Below, piece after piece: positions 16,354-25,976 of a DNA stretch of 64,000 nucleotides (position 1 is its first letter; the number at the start of each line of letters is the position of its first letter). The stretch covers positions 38,318 through 102,317 of the forward strand of contig JBHJGO010000051.1 of NCBI GenBank assembly GCA_050331715.1, in the 5' to 3' direction. The notes under the pieces were generated by a model that was not told the origin of the DNA, did no database searches, and saw only the letters and a program-made list of their open reading frames with translations. The stretch is from JBHJGO01 sp050331715. GTDB taxonomy: Bacteria > Cyanobacteriota > Cyanobacteriia > Cyanobacteriales > Microcoleaceae. Both the position numbers and the translations under genes were made by a program.

Positions 16354-17691
16354 ATGAAGCAGTCAGGTTGGTTTAAGCAAGGTTGGCTAGAAAAAATTTG
16401 GTCGAAGAAGTTACAGTCAGGGTTAAAGATTACCCTGATTAATTTATTAGTTCTCTTTGTTTTTCTAGAGCTGGGTTCCCTAATCTTTTACTTTTTTAGA
16501 AATCAACAACTCTTCTACACCCGTGAACGCACCGAAGACTACCGGGACTTGGGAGTCAACTTAGAAGGGGTTCGGTTTGGGACAACGGTAGCAGAACGAC
16601 TGCATCCATTCTTTGGTTTTGTTCATCAACCGGGGCCAGATTTTCGGGTTGGATTTAAATATAACAACTATGGTTTCATCTCTCCCTACGATTACCCCTT
16701 TGTCAAGGAAAACGATAATCAATTCATTGTTGGTGTATTTGGGGGTTCCGTTGCTTCCAACTATTCGATCTACGAAGTTCAGAGCAAACTCCTGGAACAA
16801 GCGATTCAGAAACAACCTGGATTTGAATCGAAGGAAGTAATCATCCTCTCCTTTGCAGTTGGTGGTTATAAGCAACCTCAACAAATGCTAATTCTGAATT
16901 ATCTTCTGTCGATGGGTCAGGAGTTTGATCTGGTGATTAACTTGGATGGATTTAATGAAGTTGCCCTGAATACCTTGAATAACAAACGGCAACTGGCCTT
17001 GAGTATGCCCAGCGCATCCCACATTGAACCTCTAACCAGCTTGGCAAATAACAGCCTTTCCGAGAAAGCCATGCGAACTCTGTTGAAGATCAAAGATAAC
17101 AAACAGAAAATTGGCAATTCTTTAGAGAGTTTACAACATTGCTGGCTTGCCTCTTGCTATGCGATTAATTCACTTAGAACCCAGGTATTAGTTAAAGATT
17201 ACCGCAAGAATCTACAACGATTTGAACGGCAACGCTTATCTCCAGATGATGAGTCTGGAAGTATTATTTACTTCTATACTCAAAATGATCGGATTCCGGA
17301 TGAGGAATTCTATCAACAGGCTGCAAGTTATTGGGGCAAGACGTCAATGCTCATGAGCCAGATTCTTGCTGAGAATGATATTCCTTACCTGCATGTACTG
17401 CAACCCAATCAATATTGGCAGACAGAACGCCAGTTTAATGAGGCAGAAAAAGAAATTGCTTTCAGCGAAAACAGCCCTTATGAAAAGGGCGTTAGAATAG
17501 GCTACCCTTTCCTATTAGATGAGGTTAAAAATTTACAACAAAACCAGATCAATATTCTGAATGCTGTCAATATTTTTGACCAAGAATCGGAACCTGTCTA
17601 CACTGATAACTGCTGCCACTACAATCCAAAAGGAGAAGAAATCCTCTCTAATTTCATTGCTCAAGAGGCGGTGAAGCAGATTCAGGAGTAG
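16354..17691 (+). CDS. SGNH-hydrolase-like protein with a changed GDS block
   Basis: A 445-residue protein with an anchor helix at about residues 28-50 (TLINLLVLFVFLELGSLIFY) and an SGNH-like layout: GVFGGSVASNYS near residue 130, FAVGGYKQPQQMLILNYLL, LVINLDGFNEVA, and NCCHYNPKGEEIL near the C-terminus. Where canonical enzymes have GDS the sequence has GGS, so the Ser is kept but the Asp is not. The start ATG at 16354 is 8 bp after the upstream stop, with GGGGTGAG as ribosome site. Related proteins occur next to carbamoyltransferase modules. It could be catalytically altered or a binding subunit. Confidence 0.7.
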   Translation: MKQSGWFKQGWLEKIWSKKLQSGLKITLINLLVLFVFLELGSLIFYFFRNQQLFYTRERTEDYRDLGVNLEGVRFGTTVAERLHPFFGFVHQPGPDFRVGFKYNNYGFISPYDYPFVKENDNQFIVGVFGGSVASNYSIYEVQSKLLEQAIQKQPGFESKEVIILSFAVGGYKQPQQMLILNYLLSMGQEFDLVINLDGFNEVALNTLNNKRQLALSMPSASHIEPLTSLANNSLSEKAMRTLLKIKDNKQKIGNSLESLQHCWLASCYAINSLRTQVLVKDYRKNLQRFERQRLSPDDESGSIIYFYTQNDRIPDEEFYQQAASYWGKTSMLMSQILAENDIPYLHVLQPNQYWQTERQFNEAEKEIAFSENSPYEKGVRIGYPFLLDEVKNLQQNQINILNAVNIFDQESEPVYTDNCCHYNPKGEEILSNFIAQEAVKQIQE

Positions 17692-17774
17692 GGATTCAGA
17701 ACTATACGGGGTCAGAGTAGTACAGCGTTTTCAACACTGGCGGAGTACAGGAGGTTGGAGCGCACCGTGCCCCA

Positions 17775-17817
17775 ACCTTCCAAATCTTTACCACACCAAA
17801 CCTGGAAAGGCTATATC
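17775..17817 (+). repeat. dispersed 43-bp sequence, copy 1
   Basis: About 80% identical to 43525-43567, including the exact block CCTGGAAAGGCTATA. Both copies lie roughly 60-160 bp upstream of a + strand gene. The remainder of 17692-17935 shows no gene. Confidence 0.55.
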
Positions 17818-17935
17818 TCTGAACACTGGTTAATTGGCGCTGAGTAGGGCAAGCTAGAATTGTGACAGCGATGAACGCTTGACTATCGCCTGTCCCATTG
17901 CGACAGACAAATCCAATCACGAGAGATAACTGAGC

Positions 17936-19024
17936 ATGTTTGATTGCATTATCATCGGCGCAGGCCCTGCGGGTACAGCAGCGGCCTATCATTTGGCAAA
18001 GCGAGGACGTTCAGTACTGGTTGTAGAGAAAGCAGCGTGGCCGCGCAAAAAGCCCTGCGGAGGTGGGGTATCTCCGGCAATCGCCCAGTGGTTTGACTTT
18101 GACTTTACCCCAGCAATTTCCAGCACTGTTGAAAAGATTCGCTACACCTGGAAACTCACCGATCCGGTCGAGAGCGAGTTGGGCGTGCCAATGTGGATGG
18201 TACATCGAGATATTTTCGACCAATACCTCCTACAGCAAGCTCAGGGGCAGGGTGCTGAATTTCGCGATCAAACGGAGGTAACTGGCATCCAGTTCAAGGG
18301 AGATGCTTGGCAGGTACAAACTTCAGGAGAAACACTGAGTGGTCGCTATCTAATTGGTGCTGATGGTGCTCAGGGTAAAACGGCGGAGTGGCTGAAGCTG
18401 AAGCAATCAAAGCCCCGTCAAAGTGTAATGATGGAAATTCAAGGGGAGACTCAACTGCCCACCTTTGAGTTTGGCTCCGTTAAGAATTGAAATATCTGGG
18501 GCTTTCCCAAGGCTGACAGTTACTCCGTCAGTGCGGCAACCTTCCGAGGCGGTGAACCTAAAAATCTTCAAGCTGACCTGTCCAACTACGCTAAAAAAGC
18601 TGGAATTTCAGGCAGTAGCACCCCCTACGAACATTCCCTGCGACTCTGGGATGGAGACAAATCCCTGCACACTCAAAATGCAGTCATTGCTGGAGAGGCA
18701 GCTTGTCTGGTTGATCCGTTGTCTGGTGAGGGAATTCGTCCGTCAATTCTCAGCGGCGTTAAGGCTGCTGAGGCCATCGACCAAGCTTTGGGTGGGTCAA
18801 TCGATGCATTAGAAGGCTACACACAAACCATGCATCAGGAATGGGGAGCGGATATGGTTTGGGCCGGACGACTAGCAGGGCTGTTCTATCGTTTTCCAGG
18901 GGTAGGTTACCGAGCTGGAGTTAAGGTTCCGGCGGCAACTCGGTTGTTGAGTAAGATTCTCTGCGGCGAACTGCGCTACGCAGATGTTGCAAATAAAGCG
19001 ATCAAGAGTCTATCTCCAATCTAG
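17936..19024 (+). pseudogene. geranylgeranyl-reductase-family FAD oxidoreductase interrupted by one in-frame TGA
   Basis: Read through, the frame encodes 362 residues. It has an N-terminal Rossmann FAD site GAGPAGTAAAYHLAKRGRSV, the family block KKPCGGGVSP near residue 40, LIGADGAQG near 140, FPKADSYSVSAATFRGG near 190, and the second FAD block GEAACLVDPLSGEGI near 255. Codon 185 is TGA (18488-18490) within KN-stop-NIWGFPKAD, where family members have Gly; a single GGA to TGA change explains it. No frameshift is needed and both halves are well conserved. It could be a very recent pseudogene, a sequencing error, or stop read-through. Family members reduce isoprenoid chains of chlorophyll, tocopherol or lipids. 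Confidence 0.8.
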
Positions 19025-19079
19025 TGCAGTTGAGTTCTATCAGTTGAGCTGATGCTAAGGCAACCAAATTGATATTGTT

Positions 19080-20810
19080 CTAGTCAACGCTATGAACAAA
19101 TCCTGCTTTAATCCCTTGAGATGGCTCTCGGAGCTGGATTTCATATCGACCCAATGGTAAAGGTGTACAAGGTAAATTCGAGAGCCAACATCTGATTTTT
19201 CGTCGATCAGGGTAGACATAATTGACGTCATTGATGCGGCCAGCAACAAGTTTCACACTCCGAATCTCAGCGGGGAGTAGTAATCGAGACTTAATGTCTT
19301 CAGTTATACTCCCTGCTAGAATAAGGCCGGTAAGAAATAGCGGCAAGAGGAGTAATAATTGAGGTCGAAGCTGAATTTTTAGCCGAGCGAATATTGATTG
19401 GAAGCTTACCGCTGCCATGAAGCAAGGAACCAGTGTAAAGTACCCTAGCCCGTACCTTAGTAATGGGCTCTGGGTTAAAACAAAAAGACTGCCCAACACT
19501 CCAATTCCAACTAGCCAAAACTCTGCCGGAATCCGTTTGTAGCTCGGTTTGAGCAAGCTCCAAATTGCACCGACCCCAGAAATTAAAGTGAGAACGAGTA
19601 TCATCTGAGGCTTCTTGGCATGGAAAAGCCAATTCCAAAAGGAGGGCAAAAAGCCTTCCGTGACAGCAGGTTCCGTCTCGGTCGATTCTGTCGGATCAAA
19701 CTTCCACCAAAACTGGATTTCTTTAATTTCATTGTCTGCCATTTCTTCTGTAACTGTCCAGGGAAGATCAAAGCAGATGGCTTGGGAGGGATACAGCGGA
19801 CAACCGGAAGTGACGGTTGCAACGGTAAAAACAGGGAAGAGAATTAAAAATGAAACGCCCGCCCCCGCCAATGCTCTCTGGGCTTGTTTCCTAAAGTTTA
19901 ACTGCGGAGCCAGACTGTAATATAGCAAGCCAACGGGCAACAACGGGAGAGCAGAAAGTTTAACTGTGACAGCTCCGGCAGTCAGGATCAATGGGATGAT
20001 TCGAGCGTCGAATCGATTTTGTTGTTCCGATACGAATTGATCTTGACTTTCAGAAATCTTCAGGATTGTCCAGGCGGTAATGATAATCAGAAAAGTAATG
20101 GTTACATCAGATGAAAATGAAATTAAAATTGGCGATCCCGTTAGAGCAGTGACCGTATAGATGAGAATTACCAAACCGGAAGTAACGGTTAGAAACCAAT
20201 CTGAAAAACGCGCAGTTTTCGTCCGAAGATTTGAACCTGCAATTAAGAACTGAAGATTGGCAACTAAAAAAATAAAACCATTGGTAACAGCTCCAATTCT
20301 TTCTCCTAGGAGAGCAGGGGACAGAGGGGCTGATAAAGCAAACCAGGAAGATGTAAAGCCGAATTTTAGATTGATCAATGCGACTCCCGGAACCGCGCCG
20401 AATGTTGAGAGCCAGCGAATTGTTCCAAGATGATAAAGACCCGTGTCAAACCAAACAATTTTTTGACTGGTAAAGGCTGCAATAATAACCGCCAAACTAA
20501 ATCCTGCCAGAATAATTCCTGGAGGAAAGCGTAGGTAAACCTGACCTAATTCCTTGCGAGTTGAGGGGGATAGAAGAGAAATGAATAATAACAGAGGAGC
20601 AATAACCGCTCCAACCCACGGCGATAAGGGTAGAAATAACGAAATAGCCAGTAACGTAACTGATAAGCTGAGAATTCCTAACCATACAGAAACAATAAAG
20701 CGATCGCCCTGTCGGTCAAAACAATCCGCATTGCACCAATTTAATACAGCAGCTCCAATCGGGGTACAACAGCAAACTAGAATTGTCCAAACGAATAAAA
20801 AGTAGAGCAT
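19080..20810 (-). CDS. polytopic membrane protein of a polysaccharide cluster
   Basis: A 576-residue protein with about 11-13 predicted helices, spread from the first residues (MLYFLFVWTILVCCC) to about residue 510, then a soluble C-terminal tail. The loop KIVWFDTGLYHLGTIRWL near residue 117 has the acidic residue plus YH pattern of GT39/GT-C type or LIC_10190-family membrane proteins. It probably acts as a lipid-linked sugar transferase or polymer-handling protein, which is inference. It is the most downstream gene of the minus-strand polysaccharide cluster. A pyrimidine-rich tract of about 70 bp on the + strand separates it from the upstream GT2 gene. Confidence 0.7.
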   Translation of the reverse strand: MLYFLFVWTILVCCCTPIGAAVLNWCNADCFDRQGDRFIVSVWLGILSLSVTLLAISLFLPLSPWVGAVIAPLLLFISLLSPSTRKELGQVYLRFPPGIILAGFSLAVIIAAFTSQKIVWFDTGLYHLGTIRWLSTFGAVPGVALINLKFGFTSSWFALSAPLSPALLGERIGAVTNGFIFLVANLQFLIAGSNLRTKTARFSDWFLTVTSGLVILIYTVTALTGSPILISFSSDVTITFLIIITAWTILKISESQDQFVSEQQNRFDARIIPLILTAGAVTVKLSALPLLPVGLLYYSLAPQLNFRKQAQRALAGAGVSFLILFPVFTVATVTSGCPLYPSQAICFDLPWTVTEEMADNEIKEIQFWWKFDPTESTETEPAVTEGFLPSFWNWLFHAKKPQMILVLTLISGVGAIWSLLKPSYKRIPAEFWLVGIGVLGSLFVLTQSPLLRYGLGYFTLVPCFMAAVSFQSIFARLKIQLRPQLLLLLPLFLTGLILAGSITEDIKSRLLLPAEIRSVKLVAGRINDVNYVYPDRRKIRCWLSNLPCTPLPLGRYEIQLREPSQGIKAGFVHSVD

Positions 20811-20901
20811 CTCTCAATTGTTCCTTTGATTTTTCTTCTCATTTTTCTTTTGACTTTTCTTTTGATTGTTCCTTCAAACTATCCCTTCAAATATTTCTGG
20901 T

Positions 20902-21816
20902 TCAAACCTGTGCCTGAGTCTGCGAGGAATTAGGAGTTTGATTGGTTTTCTCCCAGAAGAATCCTGCAACATTGGCAACCTGGGAGAGGAAGAGAAGAAG
21001 TGTCACCAAAACCCTTGGTTGTTCAGCTTCGGTTTGTGAGAACGGGTAAGTCAGTAACTTAAAGTAAAACAAGATCGGCTCAACTTTTACATTCCCCGAT
21101 CCCCGCTGAGCACGCAATTGGTGAAAGTGAAAAGCGCCCCGCCCGTAGTTAAAGTGCTGTCGCCAGAAACTTCGTAGGGTCAAATAATGGGCATGGTAGA
21201 CCTCCGCCGATGAGACAAAGGACATTTGATGATTCTGGTAGAGCCAGCGATCGCAAAATTCCCGATCTTCACCCGCCGCTAGGGGAAAGGTAGTATCAAA
21301 GCTGCCGATTTGATGAAATTGGCGATTGGGCAAAGCAAAATTATTGGAGGCAAAAAAGACCGCTTCTCCCTCAGCTTGGTTGTAGTACTCATACAAGTAG
21401 TCGATTAAGAGTTGGCTCGTGGTTGAGTACAAATTATCGGGCAAAGCATTCAACGTGCGACCGCCGACCAGATGATTAGGTGTCGTTGTAAGCTGAGATT
21501 CTAACTGATTTAACCAGTCGGAGGTGGGTTGGCAATCGTCGTCGGTGAAGGCGATAAACTGTCCTCGCGCTTTATCGGCTCCGACGTTACGAGCGGTGGC
21601 TGGCCCAGAATTGGTCTGATTAATTAAAACAATCTGTAACTGGTCTTGGAATGGCTGAATTACAGGTGCCATCGGCATTGAGCTACCGTCATTGACCACA
21701 ATCACCTCGAACTGTTCACGGGGGTAGTTAAGTTTAGAAATTGCGGTCAAGCAGTTAGTGAGTCGCTCAGGTCGATTGTAGGTTGGAATAACAATTGAGA
21801 AAAAAGGTTGATTCAT
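20902..21816 (-). CDS. family 2 glycosyltransferase
   Basis: A 304-residue GT-A fold enzyme. VIPTYNRPERLTNCL starts the nucleotide-sugar domain, VIVVNDGSS follows, SGPATARNVGADKARG is the usual GT2 loop, and FTDDDCQPTSDW near residue 95 is the DxD metal site. AAGEDREFCDRWLY near residue 190 is the acceptor-side ED motif. It transfers a sugar from an activated donor to a growing surface polysaccharide or glycolipid at the cytoplasmic membrane face. It has a hydrophobic C-terminal segment that may associate with the membrane. It lies between the polytopic protein and the flippase gene. Confidence 0.9.
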   Translation of the reverse strand: MNQPFFSIVIPTYNRPERLTNCLTAISKLNYPREQFEVIVVNDGSSMPMAPVIQPFQDQLQIVLINQTNSGPATARNVGADKARGQFIAFTDDDCQPTSDWLNQLESQLTTTPNHLVGGRTLNALPDNLYSTTSQLLIDYLYEYYNQAEGEAVFFASNNFALPNRQFHQIGSFDTTFPLAAGEDREFCDRWLYQNHQMSFVSSAEVYHAHYLTLRSFWRQHFNYGRGAFHFHQLRAQRGSGNVKVEPILFYFKLLTYPFSQTEAEQPRVLVTLLLFLSQVANVAGFFWEKTNQTPNSSQTQAQV

Positions 21817-21886
21817 TTGCTGTTCAAGGTTCCGATTGGTTTAGGGCAAAAACTAAGTTAATAATTCTACACTTTATCAAAACTTC

Positions 21887-23341
21887 TCAAACTGACTCCT
21901 TAGATCGCGCTAATTTGACAGTATTGAGTAGATGACCGAAAAGGTTCGGATTCAAAATCCAGATTGCTAACCCATAAATTAACATTCCTAATGCTGTTCC
22001 AGTCACTAATAAAACTCTCCCACCGATGACATCCTGCAGAAAAAACTTGAAAGCCAGAATTCCAGCAACCATAATTAAAGAACTAACAATTGGAGTAATA
22101 AATTGCTGACAATAAACCAACGGTGAAACTCCGATTAGTTGATTGACAAATTTTTGACCCACTGGAAAGGTTAAGTAAAGGCTCACAACGTAGGCAGCCG
22201 CAACCGCAACAATTCCCCACTTAATTACTAAAAGACAGGCCGCAAAACTCACAACCGCTTCCAAACAACTGATCCAGAATCGCCAATTCGGTTTACCCAT
22301 CGCCATCAAAACAGACGCATTGAAAAAGGAGAGGGTGTGAAGAATTCCAGCAAATGCCAGCACACGCATAATTGGAATCGAAGGCTGCCATTGCTCTCCA
22401 AACAAGGTAATCACCAGTTCAGGCGTGAGCGCCGCCATGCCAGCAAAGGTGGGAAATGCAACTAAACTTGTAAATTGGGTCGCTCGATAGAATACCTGAC
22501 GGAATTTTTCCGGCTGATCTTGCAATTTAGATAAAGTGGGTAGAGCAAGCTGATTTGTGGTTCCAATCAGTAGCTGAGTCATCACCTGTAAGACCCGATA
22601 GGCAATCGCATAATATCCCAGGGCAACTTCTCCTAAAAAATAACCAATTAATAAGTTATCCGACCGTTTGTTGAAAAATTTCAGAAATTTGAATCCGACA
22701 ACATTGATGCCAAAGGCAAATAAATGATGGAAATGGGTGGGTGAAAAGACAAAGCGAGGTCGCCATTTCACCGCTTGCCACATGACTATAACTACCACAG
22801 TCTCAAATACAAATTGTTGACTCACCAAACTCCATACGCCAAACCCTGCGACTGCCATTCCTACTCCGACGCACCCGCCAATTAAAATTCCTACCACGGA
22901 TCGGATGGCCATGACCTTAAACGCTAACTCTCGGCTGAGAATGGCTCGGTGTACCTGACCGAAAGAATTAACAATAAACAGGAATGAGAAACATTGCAAA
23001 ATTGGGGTTAATTTCGGTTGGCCAAAGAAGTTCGCGATCAAGCCAGCTCCCAGAAAACTGAGCCCTGCCAAAATCACCCCGCTGATCACATTTGTCCAGA
23101 ATGCCGTGTCCAGATGCTCCGGCTCCAGTTCCTGCCGTTGAACCAAAGCCTGAGTAAAGCCCTGCTCCAGGAATATTTGCATGAAGGTCAGAAAAACATT
23201 GGCTAACGCCACCAAGCCAAAGGCTTCTGGGGTAAGCAGTCGAGCCAGAACCAGAAAAACAATCAAAGATCCAAACTGGCTGCCCCAATTCTGGACAACC
23301 GACCAAAATACGCCTTTAATCGCTTTCTGTTTAATGCTCAT
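21887..23341 (-). CDS. Wzx-type polysaccharide flippase (MOP/PST family)
   Basis: A 484-residue membrane protein with about 12-14 helices, beginning MSIKQKAIKGVFWSVVQNWG, which is typical of the PST/lipopolysaccharide biosynthesis family. Characteristic phrases are LVFLVLARLLTPEAFGLVAL and NKRSDNLLIGYFLGEVALGYYAIAYR. It is expected to move lipid-linked oligosaccharide units across the inner membrane. The sulfotransferase and several glycosyltransferases directly upstream on the same strand fit assembly of one exported polysaccharide. Confidence 0.9.
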   Translation of the reverse strand: MSIKQKAIKGVFWSVVQNWGSQFGSLIVFLVLARLLTPEAFGLVALANVFLTFMQIFLEQGFTQALVQRQELEPEHLDTAFWTNVISGVILAGLSFLGAGLIANFFGQPKLTPILQCFSFLFIVNSFGQVHRAILSRELAFKVMAIRSVVGILIGGCVGVGMAVAGFGVWSLVSQQFVFETVVVIVMWQAVKWRPRFVFSPTHFHHLFAFGINVVGFKFLKFFNKRSDNLLIGYFLGEVALGYYAIAYRVLQVMTQLLIGTTNQLALPTLSKLQDQPEKFRQVFYRATQFTSLVAFPTFAGMAALTPELVITLFGEQWQPSIPIMRVLAFAGILHTLSFFNASVLMAMGKPNWRFWISCLEAVVSFAACLLVIKWGIVAVAAAYVVSLYLTFPVGQKFVNQLIGVSPLVYCQQFITPIVSSLIMVAGILAFKFFLQDVIGGRVLLVTGTALGMLIYGLAIWILNPNLFGHLLNTVKLARSKESV

Positions 23342-23378
23342 TACTATAAAAAATTAACCATAGGAACTTAGAAATAGA

Positions 23379-24257
23379 TCAAATACACCATGAGGAAAAA
23401 TGCTGGCCCGTGTGTTGTCTGAGTTGATCGATATCGGGTTTAAGGTAATCTTTTAACTTTTGGGAGAGATCCGGATCAACTTCAGGCTTTTCAACTTTTT
23501 GGGAGAAAGGGAAGTAAACTATTTTTTCTAGATGAAATCGAATTTCTGGTGGAAGTTTTTTGAGAAATTGTCTGAAGAACTTATCAGCTATCAGTTCGCC
23601 ATATTGATTTTTCCGGCGCTTGAAGTCTGAGCTGTGTAAAACTATACCTGTCATAAAGTCAAAACCTGGATCGAGGTTTAAAAATTGTAGGACTATTTTC
23701 AAGGTTGATTCAGTTTGAGTGGAAAGATTTTCCAAAGAAAGGACAAGAATATTTTCTGCTGGAAAACACTGAAGATATTGGTTAAGCTGTTGATAGTATT
23801 GACTGCGTGCAATGTATTGGTTATTGGTAAAATTTGTTAATGCTTGGTTAATCGTTCGGTCTTCCTTCCCTGCGGCATATTGATGCACATAGTGGGAAAT
23901 GATTCGTTCGATGGGATCGCGGACTAAATAAATCAATTTTGCATCGGGCACAACTGAATATATTTTTTCAGCTACACCTGACCAATAGGGATAGTTTGTA
24001 TAGTTAGGGGAGGCTTCGCCTCGGATTTCAGCCTGCTCGTTAAAATGGGACTCATACCACTCCAGCCCTTTCTTCCACTTCTTAGTTGGGATAAAAAAGT
24101 CCAGTTCTTTGTGACGGGACATAGAAATTTGAGGGTGAAGGTTGAGGTAGTGATGCAGACTGGTTGTGCCACATTTCATCGCCCCGATAATAATTAAATT
24201 GGGCAGCTTGCTGAATTTCATCGGTTGAACTGTGGTCAGGGATTCAGTCTGGTTCAT
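23379..24257 (-). CDS. PAPS-dependent sulfotransferase
   Basis: A 292-residue sulfotransferase. The 5' phosphosulfate-binding loop is IIGAMKCGTTSLHHYL near residue 24, and the 3' phosphate block YLVRDPIERIISHY follows near residue 118. It transfers sulfate from PAPS to a hydroxyl of a glycan. Its position between the flippase and a GT39-type gene suggests the exported polysaccharide is sulfated, as many cyanobacterial sheath polymers are. Its start overlaps the end of the GT39-type gene by 4 bp (ATGA), so the two are coupled. Confidence 0.88.
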   Translation of the reverse strand: MNQTESLTTVQPMKFSKLPNLIIIGAMKCGTTSLHHYLNLHPQISMSRHKELDFFIPTKKWKKGLEWYESHFNEQAEIRGEASPNYTNYPYWSGVAEKIYSVVPDAKLIYLVRDPIERIISHYVHQYAAGKEDRTINQALTNFTNNQYIARSQYYQQLNQYLQCFPAENILVLSLENLSTQTESTLKIVLQFLNLDPGFDFMTGIVLHSSDFKRRKNQYGELIADKFFRQFLKKLPPEIRFHLEKIVYFPFSQKVEKPEVDPDLSQKLKDYLKPDIDQLRQHTGQHFSSWCI

Positions 24258-25942
24258 GGGAGGTTATTATTTTGGCTAGTTTTTTCAGATTGGCTAAAGT
24301 CATAGAGATAAACTGAGGCTTCCTTTTCCTGGAAAGCATCCAGTTGGTTTCCGGCCTGATCCAGCAAATAGATAAACATATCTTCTTCATCTAAATCTGA
24401 GCGGCGATCCGGTGCGTGAGCAAAGATTACCCAAACCCGTGAATCTCCGGCTAGATTATCTACTTCCTGCTGAAAAATCCGCCAATCCTCTCTGGAATAC
24501 TGGCCCACAATTAGCTGGGGAGGATAGGAAGGCAGGGCCGGTGCAAACCAGTCCTCTGGAGGGGGAGGCCAGACGCCTGGAGTTGTTTGATCAATTAGGC
24601 CTTGAACCTTGAAGTCACCCCGATCTGCATAGTACTTAAAGGCATACTGTGCAGCGTAGTAAAGATAGAGGATGTCCCCCATCTGCCAATTTTGCTCTAC
24701 ATAGCTCAACACGGGTTTAATTTCTTCTCGAATCCGTTGATATTCCAGTCGCCCCTTTGGAGGAGATTCAGGGTTTTTGAGATTTCCTGCTGCATAATAA
24801 ACCGGGTAGAAAAGTAGCAAAAGGGTAAAAATAACCCCAATTAATCTAGCGTTGTTCCAGGTTTGATGAATGATTTGCTGCGTTCCCGTTGCGACCATAA
24901 GAATAATTGCTGGAACTAGAAAAAGCAGAAGTTGCCCCTTAAAAGGATATTTGTGCAACCCAGAGACAAACAGAGTAATTAAGATTGGCGAGAGCAATAA
25001 AAACAAAGTTTGCCGCTCTTGCCGCCAGAGAAAAATAGCTCCGATGATAAACGCCAGCGCTGCAATTCCAGCTAAATGAATTCCAACTGGATAGTCAAAG
25101 ATTTCAAAAAATTTATCAATAAACCAACGAACGTGCGTCAAGCTGGTGGGAATCAGCGGCGCAAATGAGTTGTGACCAGAATCCCAGGAACTTTGTAGGT
25201 CTTCATTGTTAATTAATTTTTGGATAGAAATTAGATAAAAAGCAGCAAAACTGGCTAACCAGGTGAAAAACACAAGAAAATAACCTGGAATCGCTTTCCA
25301 TTCGCGTTTGAGACCTGAATTCAGTAGTAACGTCAAGCCAACTCCGGCCAGGATGAACACTGACGGATGCGAGATCCAAATAGCAACCGCACCTAGAACA
25401 GCACAGATGAGTAAATCAAACCCACTGCGCTGATCCGATCCGAGACGGGGAACTGTCAGGTAGAGTAAAAGCGCGATCGCCACATCGCTAGAATACTGCT
25501 TTACCTCCGCCGAATAGTAGATTAGGCGGTCACACAGCGCAAACAAGCCCAGGGCAATATAAAGGGTCGGCAGTTTGATGTATTGCCGGGCAAGTCGAAA
25601 AAACAGAAAAACCGAGCCAATTCCACACAGAAATGGAAACAGTCTGAGAGCATACTCACTATCTCCAAAAAGATTGATAATGACTTTCTCAATCCACAGA
25701 AAACCTACAGGAGCACCTTGATTATAGTCGAGGGGTTCTAATAGTTCAGTAAAGGAACGATTAGTAATATTTAGAGCTAAAAATGCCTCGTCAATCCAGA
25801 GAGAACGATTAAGTAAATATTGAACGGTTCGCAGAAAAACACCGATCCCAACAATCAGCCATGTAAGCAGCTTGAGGTTAAGCCAGGTGCTATCCTGTCG
25901 GGATAATTTAGAAATGGGTTGGGGATTTTCTGTTAGATTCAT
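24254..25942 (-). CDS. GT39-type (ArnT/PMT-like) membrane glycosyltransferase
   Basis: A 562-residue protein with about ten helices. After the first helix comes NRSLWIDEAFLALNITNRS, where the acidic pair lies in the first outer loop as in dolichyl-phosphate-mannose- or polyprenyl-phosphate-sugar-using GT-C enzymes. LDYNQGAPVGFLWIEK is the next typical block. A soluble C-terminal domain of about 150 residues follows the last helix near residue 390. It likely uses a polyprenyl-phosphate sugar on the periplasmic side. It precedes the sulfotransferase gene with a 4-bp overlap. Confidence 0.82.
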   Translation of the reverse strand: MNLTENPQPISKLSRQDSTWLNLKLLTWLIVGIGVFLRTVQYLLNRSLWIDEAFLALNITNRSFTELLEPLDYNQGAPVGFLWIEKVIINLFGDSEYALRLFPFLCGIGSVFLFFRLARQYIKLPTLYIALGLFALCDRLIYYSAEVKQYSSDVAIALLLYLTVPRLGSDQRSGFDLLICAVLGAVAIWISHPSVFILAGVGLTLLLNSGLKREWKAIPGYFLVFFTWLASFAAFYLISIQKLINNEDLQSSWDSGHNSFAPLIPTSLTHVRWFIDKFFEIFDYPVGIHLAGIAALAFIIGAIFLWRQERQTLFLLLSPILITLFVSGLHKYPFKGQLLLFLVPAIILMVATGTQQIIHQTWNNARLIGVIFTLLLLFYPVYYAAGNLKNPESPPKGRLEYQRIREEIKPVLSYVEQNWQMGDILYLYYAAQYAFKYYADRGDFKVQGLIDQTTPGVWPPPPEDWFAPALPSYPPQLIVGQYSREDWRIFQQEVDNLAGDSRVWVIFAHAPDRRSDLDEEDMFIYLLDQAGNQLDAFQEKEASVYLYDFSQSEKTSQNNNLP

Positions 25943-25976
25943 TATGGTTTTCTCTAATTATTTCTATGACATAAAA

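Noticed and set aside
20814..20890. Long pyrimidine-rich tract
   Set aside because: It is low-complexity filler between two minus-strand genes, with no hairpin or repeat strict enough to report as an element.
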